NCBI GenBank assembly: GCA_025345505.1
Contig: JANVCC010000018.1
Span: forward strand, 36,809,166-36,873,165
Length of the DNA: 64,000 nt
Source of the DNA: Todiramphus chloris collaris
Taxonomy: Eukaryota > Chordata > Aves > Coraciiformes > Alcedinidae
Direction of reading: 5' to 3'
The notes beneath the pieces were generated by a model. It saw only the letters and a program-made list of their open reading frames with translations, did not search any database and was not told the DNA's origin. This document shows positions 24,620 to 38,879 of the stretch, one piece after another. How positions within the stretch are numbered: the stretch's first letter is position 1; each line of letters begins with the position of its first letter. The position numbers and the translations under genes were made by a program.

Positions 24620-27600
24620 AAAACCACAAAACCAAAACATGTATTTTGTAACTTCACTAAGTCCATAGGGTGTTGGAAAGCATGCATTTCTGCTTTATCA
24701 AAATCTCCAGAAAGTTATTGAGCACTTGTTTTGATTACAAAGACAATGGTTTTATTTATTCCCTACTAATATGATGAATGCATTGGGTGATTTACAGTTG
24801 ACAAAATTTGAGACCCACAGAGTTTGTAATCTAAACAGGTAATGAGAAGGTGAAGGAAAAATATGCTATTACAAAGGGGATGACATGTTTATCAGTGTCC
24901 TTGTACTTGCCACTAGTATTTAATACTGTAGAGGATTAGAAGGGGCTGATGAAGTCTTCATGTGACCAGAGGTCCTATGGCCTGAGGAAGAGGAGGGCTG
25001 TGGACAAGGAGGAGGATACACCTGATATACCACCCTCTCTGGTATTAAACTACTGTCTAGAATCAAAGAGTGATCTCAGGGGCAGGGAATTTGGGGAAAA
25101 GAAGTAAAATCCTCTAAAGCTTATCTCCAGTATAAATCTATTACTGACAACCAAAATCCTTCTGAGGTGTATATAGCAAGGTAAAATAATCCTGAAGGTT
25201 AAAGCATGAGAGAACTATCAAACAATTTAAGCTGGGAGACATAAGGAATTAAAAAATATTGCAAGCCATTTAAAAGGTTAGCAGAAAGATCTTGCCATTT
25301 TGGGAAAGGCTGTCCAAGCAAACACTAACCAATCCTTAGAACAAGACTCAGGGCAGCATGTCTCATCTAATGTGAGTGAAGGCAGCCAGGTGCTCTGTTT
25401 TCATGGTGGTATGTTATTCGGTGGCCAACAGTAAATACTGATGATACTAGATACTTTCCTTTTTAATGAGCAAAGTCAAACAGCAATGACTTCTGTTTGC
25501 TACCGACTTCAAGGAAAAAACATTTATCACTGAAAGTGCAATGCACTGTTTTCTCAATTTGTGAGGCATGTTGTGAATGTCTGACAATGGGGATCTAGCA
25601 CTTCTGTAGTATCTTCACTCTGCTACAAAGAATTTTGGCAAAAGTGTGCTGGTAAAGTGTTGTTCTTTGCAAAGACACGTGCTTGCTTAACTTTTTGCAC
25701 ACAAAAGGACTCCTATTAACTTCCGTGGCACTTGCACATGCATATGTCTTTCTTGCCTTATAGTTTTAATCTATATTAATTAAGGTACTAGAGGACATAA
25801 ACAGAAATCAAAAATCATTACCCTCTCCCAAAGATAATACTTAAAAAAGTAAAATTGTAAATTTTATCTCTTAAGAATAATAATAATAATGAAAGTGGCT
25901 TGAACACCAACCAGCTAAAAACAGTTGAGAGCAACCTTGAAGTTAGCTGCTTTATTTAAAAAAATTAATTATTGCATTCTACAATAATCAGCTAGACTGA
26001 AAAACTGGGGTTTTTTTTAATAAAATGCTGAAGGTTGTGGCAGTGGCCAACTGTATGCAACTAACTTCTCCAGGATCAATTAGAAAGTCTCTTCCAGAAC
26101 AGGAAATGTTACACCAGTTTCCCTAGTGGCTCAGGTTGGATTTTATATCCCAAACTATTTTTCCTGTGAGAAAAAGCTGACATCTTCTCTAGAGAATCTG
26201 TTCATTTTTACTCCTCCTTGCAACCTGAGATTTCATTATGTTTACTTTGCTTCATATTTTCTTATCTTACTCTAATAACTTGCACAAATCTGGAAGGGAA
26301 AACAATTTTCCAGTCTCAGGGGTTGGGAACTGCATAGTAGTTTTCTTAAATCCTAATCTATGACTGGTAATTATGGCCATTTCAAGGTTCCCTAGGAGAA
26401 TTATTGTCTTCTGAAATATTTTAAATAGCTAGCTGTCCACAGCTTTTCCTTGCCTCAAAAAATGGATATATTATCATTTTAATGTCTACTGCTGCTGCTA
26501 CTGGGAGCAATAAACCTCAGTCATGTTCTCCCACGGCATATGAATCAATAAGAAATAAATAATACTAAAATAGGCCGTGGAATTCTTTTACATGACAATC
26601 TGAGAATAAAGGTGGTGAACAAACACTGAAAACCCCAGCCTGACTCAACAGCAAAGGTGGCCTTCATCTCACATCGCCTTAGTCATTTTAGTCAGGCAAA
26701 TGGTCCAGAACAGTCATCTAGATGTGTTGTGGAGAGACAGGATATGCATCTCAAAGGGACGCTTTATCTCATCATCTTAAGACAGGATCCAAATGCCCTC
26801 AGAAGCACTCATATCGCTGTAGAGGGACTTCTACACAGGCATCTCCTATTTACTATGTTAGCCTACCTCATACAGAACTGCTTTTGCATTCATTTCTTTT
26901 TAAGGAGAAAGAGGTCTCAGAAGCACAGGGGAGTGCTGAAGGAGCACTGTCATTTTGCCATACTATGGCTCCATTACACATTTTGGTGCCTTGCCTGCTG
27001 TGAGTCAGAGAACCTCTGCCCTCGCTTGCTACCGAAGCCAGGTAGCTAGGGGTGGGTGAGGACAGACCTGTGTCCCCATGTTTCTTTTGCTGCCTGATAT
27101 TTCTCTGACTGAAGATATGCAAAGCAGTATTTGAAGTTGGAATGTAGTTCACCTCACACAGAACAGGGTCAAGCTAGTTTGCTCTTCCAAAGCCAAGATT
27201 ATTTTCACTGAGTCACTGCTTGCAGGTCTGAAATGAAAACTAGTAAGAGCACTGGAGAGGCTGGCAGATTTGTCTGCCTCCTTCCAGCAGAGCTCTTACT
27301 CTCTAGCAATATTCTTCTGCCCATTATGGTTGACACATTCTAAGTTTTTCAATACCTGGAATGTTTAATATTCAGTTACTTTATCTTAGGAATATTCCAA
27401 ATCAAAAATGCACAACCACAAGAACTTGCTGACAGTAGGGCTGTCACAGCAAAGGCCAAGATCTTGCCCTACTGCTGTGAACATTTGTATTATCAGACTC
27501 ACACTTGCAACTATTCAATGACAGTCTGGATAGTTACCTTTCTATAAGGAATAACATGGGAGAAAATTAGTTCCCCTGTGTGACTCCTGTATTGAATTGC

Positions 27601-29262
27601 TTTTACTGCTGGAGAGGTCTGAGAGGAGTTATGACAATTGTACTTAAAAGAAAGACTAAGTTGTGAGCATTTCAAAAAATGTTCTTCAGAAGGCTTCAGT
27701 GATGGTGGAAGTGGTGACTCAGAAAGGCATTTGTGTCTCCCTAGTTAACAGATCTTGATGCCATATCACTGAATATAGGTCTCTGAATTGAAAGGAATAC
27801 ATTCTGTAATTCCCACAGAGTAAAAGAAGTTACTTTCCAGACCACATGTACCCTTTTACCAGGTAAGAGACCGATCACACTAAGCTAAATCAGATTATGT
27901 AACCATTGTGGAAAAGGTATGTTGAAAAATGCTGTCCCTACTTAGGCCAACTCACACCAAAAGCAACTCAGCTGTCTATTTTATCATTTATCATTAAAAA
28001 CACAGTATGCGTGACTACTTGCACCCTTGATGAACCTTCTGGGCTACAAGTGAGAAACTGCAGGAAAGAGAGACTACAATCAACTGTGGTATGAGTAACA
28101 GGCAGATTTGGTACTATCTGTTACAAGATGTCAAGTAGAAAAAAAGCAGCCAGGAGAATAAAAAATTACTTAGGATATGACTGTTGTGAAAAATGATTTA
28201 TTTGTTTCTCCTTTAAATCCTCTTTTGCCTGGAAAATGTTTAAAATTGGCGTGGTATACTCAAATGCTATCGAACAATGATGATTAAACATTTCTTTTTC
28301 TATAGTCTTCTTTTCAGAAGACTATATGAAAGACATGAGTCTTCCATGGCACTTTATGTTTTAGAAGTAGTATTTACTACAGTGAACTGATATAAGAAAC
28401 TCTTTGCTTACAAATTTCAAGTAATACTACTCTTTGACTAGCATGGATAGGAAATACTATATTTAGAAGGGGAAAAGATCAATCTCTCACAGGTTTGTCC
28501 TCGGATGTGTTAAATACCAGGTACATTCCAGATGGAAAGAAAGGTTGATTTTGGTCAAGGACTCTGAGATTCAAATATCTGTGGTTTGGGTTTTTTTATA
28601 AATATTGCTTTCTGAAAGAATAGTAATTTTCATACATATCTTTCTTAGGTCAACATTTTTATTATCTGTAGATCTGTATGTAGTTTAATAATAAAGTACT
28701 TGTCATATATCCAAACTGCAAAGTGAAAGTGTTAGTAAATTTGCTTATGAATATAAACACATTAATTTATTTTTTTTTCAGAGATATAACCTCTGTGACC
28801 TTACTTTAAAAACGCACCTTCAGATAGAAAAAGAGGGACCTCAGGGCATTAAATTTATCACAGCCCATATTGTCATAGCTTACTATTATTTTCACCTACA
28901 GGTCAGTTAAGAGGAGGAGGAGGAAGGCTCATAACAAAATTGTAAGTGCCTTAAGGTTGTGTTTTTTGTCAGAAAACATGGGTGAGTCTGCCAGCGGATA
29001 AGCTTTGCATTACTCAGGAAGTGATAAATGCTCGCCAATGAATGCATAGATATTTTTTGAAGGTGATCCTCTGTCATTAAGGCTTTTATAACTTTGATAA
29101 ACTCATATTTTTTAGACATTTGAAGAAAGTTTCATAATCTGAAGAAATATTATCATTGGTTGCTAAAAATTCCATTGGTCATACATTTGTCTGGCTCTGT
29201 GAACCTTTCCAGCTGTAACAATAAAAAATAAGTAACTGTGTAGATGTATGCAAGGGTATGTG

Positions 29263-29278
29263 TATATATATATATATA
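29263..29278. repeat. (TA)8 microsatellite
   Basis: Eight TA units, with further TATATG and GTATG words over the next 60 bases. An ordinary dinucleotide repeat. Confidence 0.9.
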
Positions 29279-32200
29279 AAATGCATGTACACATACATTA
29301 CTATATGTATAACTCTACCTAGATGTATGTATGCATGTTTGCATACCATAATATTTCTTCCTTATTTTTCCAAATCATTTTCACACTCATGTAATTCCAC
29401 TTAAGCTAAAGACCTACTGTGCTATTAAGTTAGTATGGAAAAGGATTTTTAAATTAGATAAATTTGGCTTGATTCTAGACATATTCAGCCAAAAGAATTA
29501 TTTTTTTATTCATGGTGGTGTTCACTCTCATTGCCCAGAATAGTATTTAATAAAAAAGATTGGTTTAAACAGGCTTCATTCTGTTGTTTTCAGAAAATAA
29601 TTGTTTTAATACTCGAGCAACCATTAAGCCATTAAGTGAAAACAGTCAGTGAGAAATTACATCCTTTGTTTCGATGAGGCTAAAATTCTTTGCTTTATGA
29701 TTTCACTTTTCAAAGTTGGTTAGAGCCACATCCCCTCAAAAAGTTGCAAGTACCAATCTTAACTTTAGGTGAAATTTAGTGAAGACACTTGAGACACAAA
29801 AGGGAAGAAGCAGAATGAATCCCATTCCAGGAAAGGATATTGATAAAGTACAGTATCTTCCAGTCACTGCTCAATAAAGTCAGATACTAGCCTGTTCTCC
29901 AATGAAGTACTACTATGAATATGTGATTTTACAGTTAACTAAACAAAAATAAAACATTTATTTTACGGTAATTCTAATACTAGTGTGGCAATGTATTTGC
30001 TTTGCCAAGGTATGGTAGAGACAGCATTAGATAGTTAAAAGATGAAACACCTGCCAATGTTAAACATTTCAAGTAAGCATATACTTACTAAATGTTTTAG
30101 TATTAGACATGTTTCCAGGACCATTTTGGAATAAATAAATGGTGTTAAAAATTTGTGTGGTTTTTCTCATGTACCTGACCCAAGTGTTTTCAGATAATCT
30201 ATACCTATATTTGCCATTATTATCGTCCTTTACATTTACTTCCATTAAAACATCTAGATACAGAACTACTGGGTATAATGTTATATGTATCCTATTTTAC
30301 AATGCCTACAGATATTTCACATTGTCAATTATTGCAGTTTTTCTGCCTAAGACAAATATTTGATTGCAGTGCATTTATCAGCGTTCAGTTCAGCAAAGCA
30401 GACTAGATAGCTTGTTTGTATCTGTGTGCTGGAAAAAGTGTTGTAAGCACTAGACCACAAATTGTGCCTCCTCAGCTAAAAGATGGGTGATCAAGACTGG
30501 TCTCCTGAGATACATCCAATGGATTTTAATATGGCTAAGAGATAAGTTGAGTGCCCAAGAAAATTAGCGGGGTAGATCAGGAGGGAGATGATGACAACTT
30601 CCCCGAGTCCTTTTGCTTCCTTGTGGAGGTGAGGTTGGGTTTACAGCTGAAAGACAGATCAACTGGATGACATTGGTCCCAGCAGACCTTCAGGGCATAA
30701 GATGCCACAGCCATAAAGTTAGCTTGGTAACAGAGCATCATTATTAGAACTTGTCTTCATCTGTTCATGGTCTGCATGTAAAGCTAAGGGCATAGGTTGA
30801 TGCGCCCAGGGTAAAACATTCAATAGATTGTTCACTGGTGGTCTAACTGTATTTTGTCAGACACGGAAATGAAAATATTTGAGAGAAAATGTATCTCAAA
30901 AGCTATTACCTACCCACATACACATGATTGGATAGAAGATATGAATAATTATTAATGTTTATTTGTTCTTCTGTTGTGGGTTTTTTTTCATAAGTACAAC
31001 TTATGGGTACAACTGGTAATTTCTCTTGAGAATTCTCAGCATTAGCTGAGGGTGAGGGGGACACACAGCTAATAATCACTGACTAGAAACTTCCATTCAC
31101 AGCAGAAAAATCCTCTTCTTTAGATTCAGTAAAGATACCTAAATTACAGTACCTACATATAGTAAAGAATATAACTCATTTTGCTACCTGAAGTCTGTTT
31201 TTAACTATGACAAGGGCTTAAATATGATTGTCATAAACTTCCCGTAAACACAACAGTGCAAAATTACATATTGAAGAATTCATTTTATGGGTATGGTAAG
31301 TTTACAGCAAAGTTATACAACACTTTTTCTCCTATCTTTTGCTGTGCACATCTCTAGCTTCATAAATATCAAAGTGAATGAAATTTGTTTGTCCTGCAAT
31401 GGATGTGTAGTTCTGCATAGGATTCATTGTCCTGCTTCATAAACTGGCATACTATTTGACTCCCATACGGGTTGCTACTCACAGGGACAAAAAAAAAAAA
31501 AGAAAGAAACTATAGTTGTTCTGCTGTTTATTTTTGTGGAATGTCTTTTCTAACTCGGCACCACCAGAAAGATTGCTGTTATCAGTGTTCAAATACCAGT
31601 CACTCCCTTATGAAGCAAGAAAAGATACACCGAGCGGTCCCAGGGACTAAGGAAACTTTGGCATTTCATCAGTTTCAGGGCTAGAATTTCACTGTCAAGC
31701 TCACTATCTGCTGGGTCCTCATAGATAAACAGTAGATAGGAGCTCACAACACATTCCTTTCATGTTCACTAATTTCAGAAAGAGACTCTGCAGTCTAACA
31801 CCAGCACATCCCTTGAAGTCCTATCTCTCTGCTTGTATCTTTGGCAGCCATGTAGTAATTAGTAAAACAGAGCGAAGATATTTTACACCACTCTGTCCCC
31901 TTGGCTCTGCCGTTATGAACAAATGCTGCAAGTTTTGGCTGGGAATGGCATCTCACACTCTCTGCTTGGATTATAAATCCCTATTTACATCTGAAATTCT
32001 TTTAAATTAGTTAAGATGTAAACTATAGCTTCAAACGATAAAGGGTTCTTGCTATGGTAATTTATAGCTTTAGGAACTAAGTAAGTTTATCTCCTCTGGA
32101 TTTAATGGAAGTTTAATACAACATATTAAAAATGAAATTAAGATAAATAGAATCATGTTATCACTGCCTCCTCTTACTGGAATTAAATAGGATACTGTGA

Positions 32201-33508
32201 GAAAGTACAGTTTCTTCATAGCTAACATAGGCGGTTTTGTCTTTACATAATATTTAGCCTTTTCTTCTTGGTAATCATAAAGCACTCCCTCCTTCCGGAC
32301 TAGATTCTGCCACTCTCCCTCAAAATAATAGACATATCACAAATGTTCTTGCTGTTTGCAGTTGGCCCAAGTCTAAAATAAAGCACTTAAAGCACTACTC
32401 AGTAAGTGCAGAATTACATTTATTGAGAAGGACCCACATCTTTATTGTTAATAAGGCATTGTGGGTATCATATAAACATATAATACAATTATAATACAAA
32501 AATATTTTGCATAAGGGATGCTTAGACCCTCAAAGGTATTACTTGGCTTCATTGACTGAGTATTTGTATATTTTTAAGCTGAAAAGCTTCCTGCTTTGTG
32601 AATCAGTCATACAAATACTGCTGCAAATTCATATTTCTTGAGCGTCTTCCACAAGATGCAAGGTACTAAGAATCTAATCTAAGCCTTAAATAGGTCACTT
32701 CCATTTTCCCTGATGATTTTGGTCTGAATTATGAGTCAATGGTAGTGCTTGAAGTATATTAAAGTAATAGGTTATAATTGGAAAAATAGGGTAACTTCTA
32801 CCAAATATTTAATTTGCAAGCGTGCAGAATATATAATCCTGAAATTTCATGGTAAATCTACCCATGCTGCAAAGGTGAAAAGAAGAAGCTAGAAGAGGAA
32901 TGTAAAAAAATCTCCAAATTTATTATGAAGGGAACCTGAATGAAGGGCACTAGAGGAGGCTTAATTTTACTTAAAACTCATTTTTCTGCTACTTGTGGGT
33001 CCAAATTCAGTACAGGTAGAAGCAGATACCTTCTTCTAGAGGAAAGCTGCATTTGACTTAGACTACATTGACTTCCATTTGTATAAAATATTGGAAAAGG
33101 TAAGAATCCCATAGCTACTGAAAGCCAAATGAGTATGCTCTACTTGCTAATGCCACTTACACCATCCTCCAAGTTGCAGGTCTACTTTGTCACCCTTTAA
33201 TTTGGCCCTTTTATTTCTGAAGTGAGAGAGATAAGGGTACTGTGGAGCCATTCCTTCTAGGTCATTGGGAAGAGCATTCCCTTGGCGAGACGCCAGTTCC
33301 AAGGTCTTGTCACACCTCTGATTTCTCTGTTTAAATAGAGCAGGAATCTGTGTGCTTCCCTTTTATTCTGTGAGACGGGAGGGCAGTGGTATTTGCTGGT
33401 GTAAACGAGGAGATGGATGAAACATGGTGGCAGCCTGAGTCACTCAGATTCCACTGTCCAGTGTTCATCTAATAATGCTTAACAATCTTGCACCAAACAC
33501 TCCACATT

Positions 33509-33563
33509 AAAAAAAAAAAAAAAGAAAAGAAAGAAAAGAGAAAAGAAAAGAAGAAAAGAAAAA
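33509..33563. repeat. A/G-only tract, 55 bp
   Basis: Begins as an A-run and continues as AAAAG/AAAG units with no pyrimidine. A purine-only microsatellite. Confidence 0.9.
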
Positions 33564-36154
33564 CCTCAACCAGCAGATAATTCTTTGAGCTCCTTCTGAT
33601 GACTCCAGTGTATAACAGATTGCTCTTTTTAAAATATTAGAACTCAAGTCACAAGTCTGGCAGTGACAATTCCTTATTCTTCTCTGGTCCACTTCATCTG
33701 AGCGGGGGACTGTATATCTAGATCTACACAAAAACCTTCAAATTGAAAGCAGAAAATAAGACTGAGTGACTACTTCATATATCACCTTGCCCTTCACTAC
33801 TGTTAGGTAGAATGCAACAATACATCATCTGCACTGCAGGAATGTGTCATGATCTTGCTATCTTTTATTTACTGACCATTTTAAAACATGGATCAAGACC
33901 GGGCAATAAAATCCTCTGTTGAAATGTAGAAACACTGTACCCAATTTGAGTCGTTAGAAGTCTTTAACTGTCCACAGGGGAGAAGGGACATGTTGCTCAG
34001 GAAGGCTTCATGCATTTTCTTCTGTCTGCTCTGAACATAACACTGCTGGTGGTCTGGTCGGATGAATGCAGAACATTTTTCATATTAAGTCACAGACTGT
34101 GAGGGTCTGATCAAGATGCTCATGACATGCAAATGATCCCCTCTTGAGTCAGATGATGAATTACAGCCTCTCCAAAAACTTGATCTTCTGAGGAAAAACA
34201 ATCAAAGCCTTTAGAGTAGACAGTAAATAAATGGTTTTTTCATGCTGTTACTACAAGCAGGTCAACTTGATTACCCAGATCAAGGGATGAATAAGGAGGA
34301 GCGGTTTCCAAAAGAAAACCTCTCAGCTAAACCAATTATATATTTCACCATTGGCAAAATCAGAATTGTGTCTTATGGGTCCCATGGGAAATTAATTACA
34401 CCATCACACTCCACTATCCATCAGTCAATATCCTCCACCACAAACAATGTTACTCAGTCCTCGCAGTTAAAGGAATGTACCTGACTGTGGTGCCTCTTGC
34501 TTTACAGATTCTGATCTCTCAGCTTTCTTTTATATCACCATACTGAGTAAAGGAGTGTGGTAGGCAAGTAAACTAAAAATAAGGAATGTTTTAGATGGTT
34601 ACTCACTTAAAAGAAGCAAAGAAAAAAAAAAAAAATTACTGGGGAAACAGTCACTTATTATTTATCAGTAATATATATCATGGGCAAACTGTTGACACAC
34701 ATTTTATAAGATACTTGCAAATACGGGATGCATACCAATCTACTATTTGCTGTTCATTTATTCTAAGAGGTTTCCATTTCAAAGCGGGATGTAGATTGTG
34801 TTGGATTCACAGTCTGTCACAACACCATTCTCCTCTATGAGTACCCAGGGTGTGAGGTTTGCCCAGAAACCCTACACAAAAATGCAAGGTAATTAAACTT
34901 CTGGTAACCCATCATCTGTAAAGCAACCGTTACCTCATTGCTTGAAGGCTCCTTCTGTGGGCCTTTAAAGTGTGGAGTGCATCCAGGTTCATGCAGTTGC
35001 TCTAAATGAGCTGCAGCACTAACACGTGACATGAGTGTGGGATGAGGCAGATTTTAAATTGTGAGTGGGAAGAAATTATGGGGATACATAGAACATATAC
35101 ATTAAGTGGAAGAGCTGTGTGTCATATGTTTCATAAAGACATAGACAAATCACTTTTGTTCACAAATTCACTTGTTTGGTGGATGACCAAAATGTAGAAG
35201 GAGATCTATAAAGACAAGTCCTTACAGTCAGCTACACCCTCCTTCTTTAACACTATAAAGCAAAGAGAATCAAGGTGAGCCTTTAATGCGAAGAGAAGGA
35301 CAATTCTGTCACATTTGACTGCATATTAATCAACCCATTTAAGGCTAAGCCCCAACAGGCAGAAGGGGAAGTCGTTTATGGCATCAGGCGTAATATGTGA
35401 GGTGGCATAAGAGAAGGAATCTTTTCTTTCCTGTTTGCAAGGAGAAAAAAATCTGATGGCAACTGCTTTAGGGGGAAAGTGGGACATATTAACACTGCAC
35501 TATGCTCCTTTATTTCCAGTGTGTTGAGTGAGAATCATTCCACTTTAGAAAGTTTATCACTTAAAATGCATTAGCACTATTCAAGTAAATCTTTGTGAAT
35601 TCACAACTTCCATTCTGCTTCAGTAATGAGGGGACAAGACTGGGAAGCCCGGGGCTGAGTTCTGCACTCTGTCAGTATCTGGCACTTCTCTTAATGAGGA
35701 ACCTCACAGACTCTGCTATTACAGCAGAAGGAAGGAAGTGCTAAAGTTGCCAGCAATAATAAGGCATCTCAAACTCTCTGGCTTATGGAAAAAGTCTACA
35801 CAGCTACAGCTTCGTAACACTAAAATATTTTTATTAAGAAGAGAAATTGATGGGAGATGGGTTGAGTTGATCTGCAGCTTAGTAGTAGAGCTTTTGCTAT
35901 TTCACTAGCTGAGAAATCCTTGGTCTTGCAATATTTAACTATTGCAAAAAAAATTCTCTTTGTCATTCAGGGAAATATAATTGGCTTTAAAGCAACACTG
36001 ATATATAATTTTGCCTGCAAAGGTGACTTTAAAAAACTGGAACCTTTCCCCAACCCCCCAGAGGGCACATTTTTTACTGCTTTTTCTTTCTTTCAGTGCT
36101 GCACTAATGGTAAAATTAAGAGATCAGTATCGTGCATCAGTCTGTCATCAGAAG

Positions 36155-37343
36155 GATGACATCAATAGACGGGGGAAGAGCAACCAACGTCATTTACCTG
36201 CACTTGAGCAAAGCCTTTGACACTGTCCCGCATGACATTCTGGTCTCCAAAATGGTGCAATATGGATTTGATGGATGGACAATTCAGTGGATAAAGAACT
36301 GGCTTGATGGCCACTCCCAAAGAGTGGTTGTCAATGGGTCAGTACCCAAGTGGAGACCAGTGACAAGAGGAGTCCTCAAGGATCAGTACTGGGACCAGTC
36401 TTGTTTAACATCTTTGTCAGCGACATGGACAGTGGCACTGAGTGCACCCTCAGCAAGTTTGCTGGCGACACCAAGCTGTGTGGGGTGGCTGACACGCTGG
36501 AGGGCAGGGATGCCATCCAGAGGGACCTTGACAGGCTGAAGAGGTGGGCCCATGCCAACCTCATGAAGTTCAACAAGGCCAAATGCAAGGTCCTCCATCT
36601 GGGTCAGAGCAATCCCAAGCACCAATATAGGCTGGGCAGTGACTGGCTTGAGAGCAGCCGGGAAGAAAAGGACCTGGGAGTACTGGTGGATGAGAAGCTC
36701 AACATGAGCCATCAGCGTGCTCTCACAGACCAGAGGGCCAATTGTATCCTGGGCTGCATCAAGAGAAGCGTGGCCAGCAGGTCAAGGGAGGTGATTCTCC
36801 CCCTCTACTCCACTGTCGTGAGACCTCACCTGGAGCACTGCGTCCATTTCTGGAGCCTCTATTACAGGAGGGATATGGATGTGCTGGAACGTGTCCAGAG
36901 AAGGGCCACGAGGATGATCAGAGGGCTGGAGCACCTCTCCTATGGGGACAGACTGAGAGAGTTGGGGTTGTTTAGTCTAGAAAAAAGAAGGCTCTGGGGA
37001 GACCTTATTGTGGCCTTCCAGTATCTGAAGGGGGATACAAGAAAGCTGGGGAGGGACTTTTTAGGCTGTCGGGCAGTGATAGGACTGGAGGGAATGGATT
37101 AAAACTAGAGATAGGTTGTTTCACATTAGGCATTAGTAAGAATTTCTTCCCCATGAGGGTGGTGAGACACTGGAACAGGTTGCCCAGAGAGGTGGTGGAA
37201 GCCCCATCCTTGGAAGTTTTTAAGACCAGGCTGGATGGGGCTCTGAGCAACCTGCTCTAGTGGGAGGTGTCACTGCCCATGGCAGGGGGGTTGGAACTAG
37301 ATGATCTTTAAGGTCCCTTCCAACCCTGACAATTCTATGATTC
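36155..37343 (+). mobile_element. CR1 LINE, 5'-truncated, reverse-transcriptase 3' half (copy A)
   Basis: CR1 is a non-LTR retrotransposon whose ORF2 supplies endonuclease and reverse transcriptase. This copy starts within the reverse-transcriptase domain ([21 protein letters not shown]) and runs through QGSVLG, the YADD-type box, the [15 protein letters not shown] and [13 protein letters not shown] segments, and on to the 3' end TTCTATGATTC at 37332-37343. The reading frame is broken. Relative to copy B one base is missing near 36375, so the RT is split between ORFs 36132-36539 and 36350-37102. A second frame change near 37050-37100 separates the C-terminal HWNRLPREVVEAPSLEVFK segment. The metal-binding box reads FAGD instead of FADD (GGC at 36464-36466). 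The motif A aspartate is His (CAC at 36201-36203), as in copy B. Dead copy. Confidence 0.97.
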
Positions 37344-38358
37344 AATTCAAGTCAAATGGTTCTGCAAATATCACTGACAACATCATTTGGCCAACAGAGT
37401 GTTTGACTACTGGGAAAAACAACCTTTCTGTCTTACAGAGCAGAATTTAGGAAGTGGATGGATGGATGGATGTGTGTTTATGAGAAGGGAGTGGAATGGA
37501 AGAAGGAAGAGTGCAAAGAGGGTGAAGGGCAAATATTTTTCTATCCTGTAGCACAGCTTTAAGAAAGGACAGCTATCAGATTGCTGCTGTGCTACCATTT
37601 ACAGAGTAAATTTTCTTCTCCCTTCTGTGTAAAGAAATTGAGCTCTCAGAAATGAAGAACAATCAAAAATTAAAGCTTAACATTCAATCAGTAAAAACAT
37701 GAATACTGTTTATTTGAGACATTGTCCAAAACACCCAAGGAAAAACTTCCAGGCCTTATGAAACTACATTGTCATGCTTTGATGTTGGAATTCTACCTTA
37801 AATGTTTACATTACTATTACTCCTGAGAAAGAAAAACATGGAGTCTGAATCTACCTAAGTTCAAATGGATGTTCATAATGACGAGGGATGATAGCAAAAG
37901 CTTCGCTACATGTAGCTAAGCCCAACTCAACAACATCACCTCTTGTATCATTCTTGTGCAAGACTTCATGTCCAAGCAAATCTTAGTTTGAATCTGTGAA
38001 CCTTGTAATTTTCCTAACAGCCATTGCCATCACTTTTCAGCCTATAAACTTCTGAGCACACTGGAGAACAACCACAGCAATTTTATCCTGAGAGGTGCAG
38101 AGAAAACACGGGTTCAGGCACTGTGGTATCTAGTGCAAGGTGCAGGATTCGTAGTGCTGAGCTGGGCACCTACACATGCATTTTACTGAATGAAGGAGAA
38201 TTAGGTTACTGAGAGAAACACATTACCTTTTTAAATCAAAGGGCCAGTACATTTAAATCTTTGTCTTTTCCTGTAAGCAAGTTGGGCAGGGGGGTTGCGG
38301 AGTTTTCTCTTTAACCAAAATGCCTTCCCTAAGTTCTTGTCCAGTTGGCACTTAAATG
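37344..38358. other. Unassigned sequence between LINE copies
   Basis: No gene or repeat family recognised. A (TGGA)4.5 microsatellite is at 37455-37472. ORFs are under 65 codons. Confidence 0.5.
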
Positions 38359-38680
38359 ATAGAATAGAATCATAGAAATCTTAGGGTTGGAAGGGACTTC
38401 TAAAGGTCATCTAATCCAACCACCCTGCAGTAAGCAGGGACATCTTTAACTAGATCAGGTTGCTCAGAGCCTCATCCAACCTAATACTGAATGTTTCCAG
38501 GGATGGGGTTTATATCAACTTTCTGGGCAACTTGTTCCAGTGTTTCACTTGTAAAAAATTTCTTCTTTTTATCTAGTCTAAATCTACCTTCTTTTACTTT
38601 AAAACCATTAAACAAGGGCAACAAGCCCTGCTAAAAAGATTATCCCCATCTTTCCTATAGCCTCCCCTTTAAATCTTCCC
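38359..38680 (-). mobile_element. CR1 LINE 3' end, minus strand
   Basis: The plus strand begins with the antisense CR1 terminus (ATAGAATAGAATCATAG, then GGGTTGGAAGGGACTTC and TCATCTAATCCAACC). It continues through the antisense ORF2 C-terminus, with the GTTCCAGTGTTTCAC and TTTAAAACCATTA segments, to about CCTCCCCTTTAAA. More diverged than the copies at 36 and 56 kb and lacking an open frame. The boundary toward 38700 is approximate. Confidence 0.88.
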
Positions 38681-38879
38681 CTGAATCTGGCCTTAAGTGC
38701 TTTTTAGAAATGTTACAATACAGCCTGGCACAAGTAAGATGACAGTAAGACAATGAAAGGCTCTGCGAAGTCAGATCAGTTTTGCTGATGCTGTCATCAG
38801 CTGCATTGGGCAGGTTGTCCCAGCACCAGCTAGGTCACAGAAAGCTTCAGTCCAGATAGGAGGGGCAGGTTGGTCCTAA

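Larger units (their letters stand above)
24620..36154. other. Long unassigned AT-rich stretch
   Basis: Over 11 kb I recognise no gene, RNA gene or interspersed repeat. ORFs are all under 131 codons and featureless. Only simple repeats stand out: (AAT)5 at 25876-25890, a GAG/GGA patch at 28913-28926, (TA)8 at 29263-29278, and a purine tract at 33509-33563. I cannot tell from sequence alone whether this is intergenic DNA or part of a large intron. Conserved non-coding elements may be hidden here. Confidence 0.5.

Noticed and set aside
25700-25745. Further copies of the foldback repeat (also near 23650 and 33060)
   Set aside because: Only one short word of each resembles the core (CTATTAACTTC, CACTGATTTC, CATTGACTTCC); no arm structure remains.
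26657-27049. 130-codon plus-strand ORF
   Set aside because: No recognisable domain; overlapping frames on both strands are equally open.
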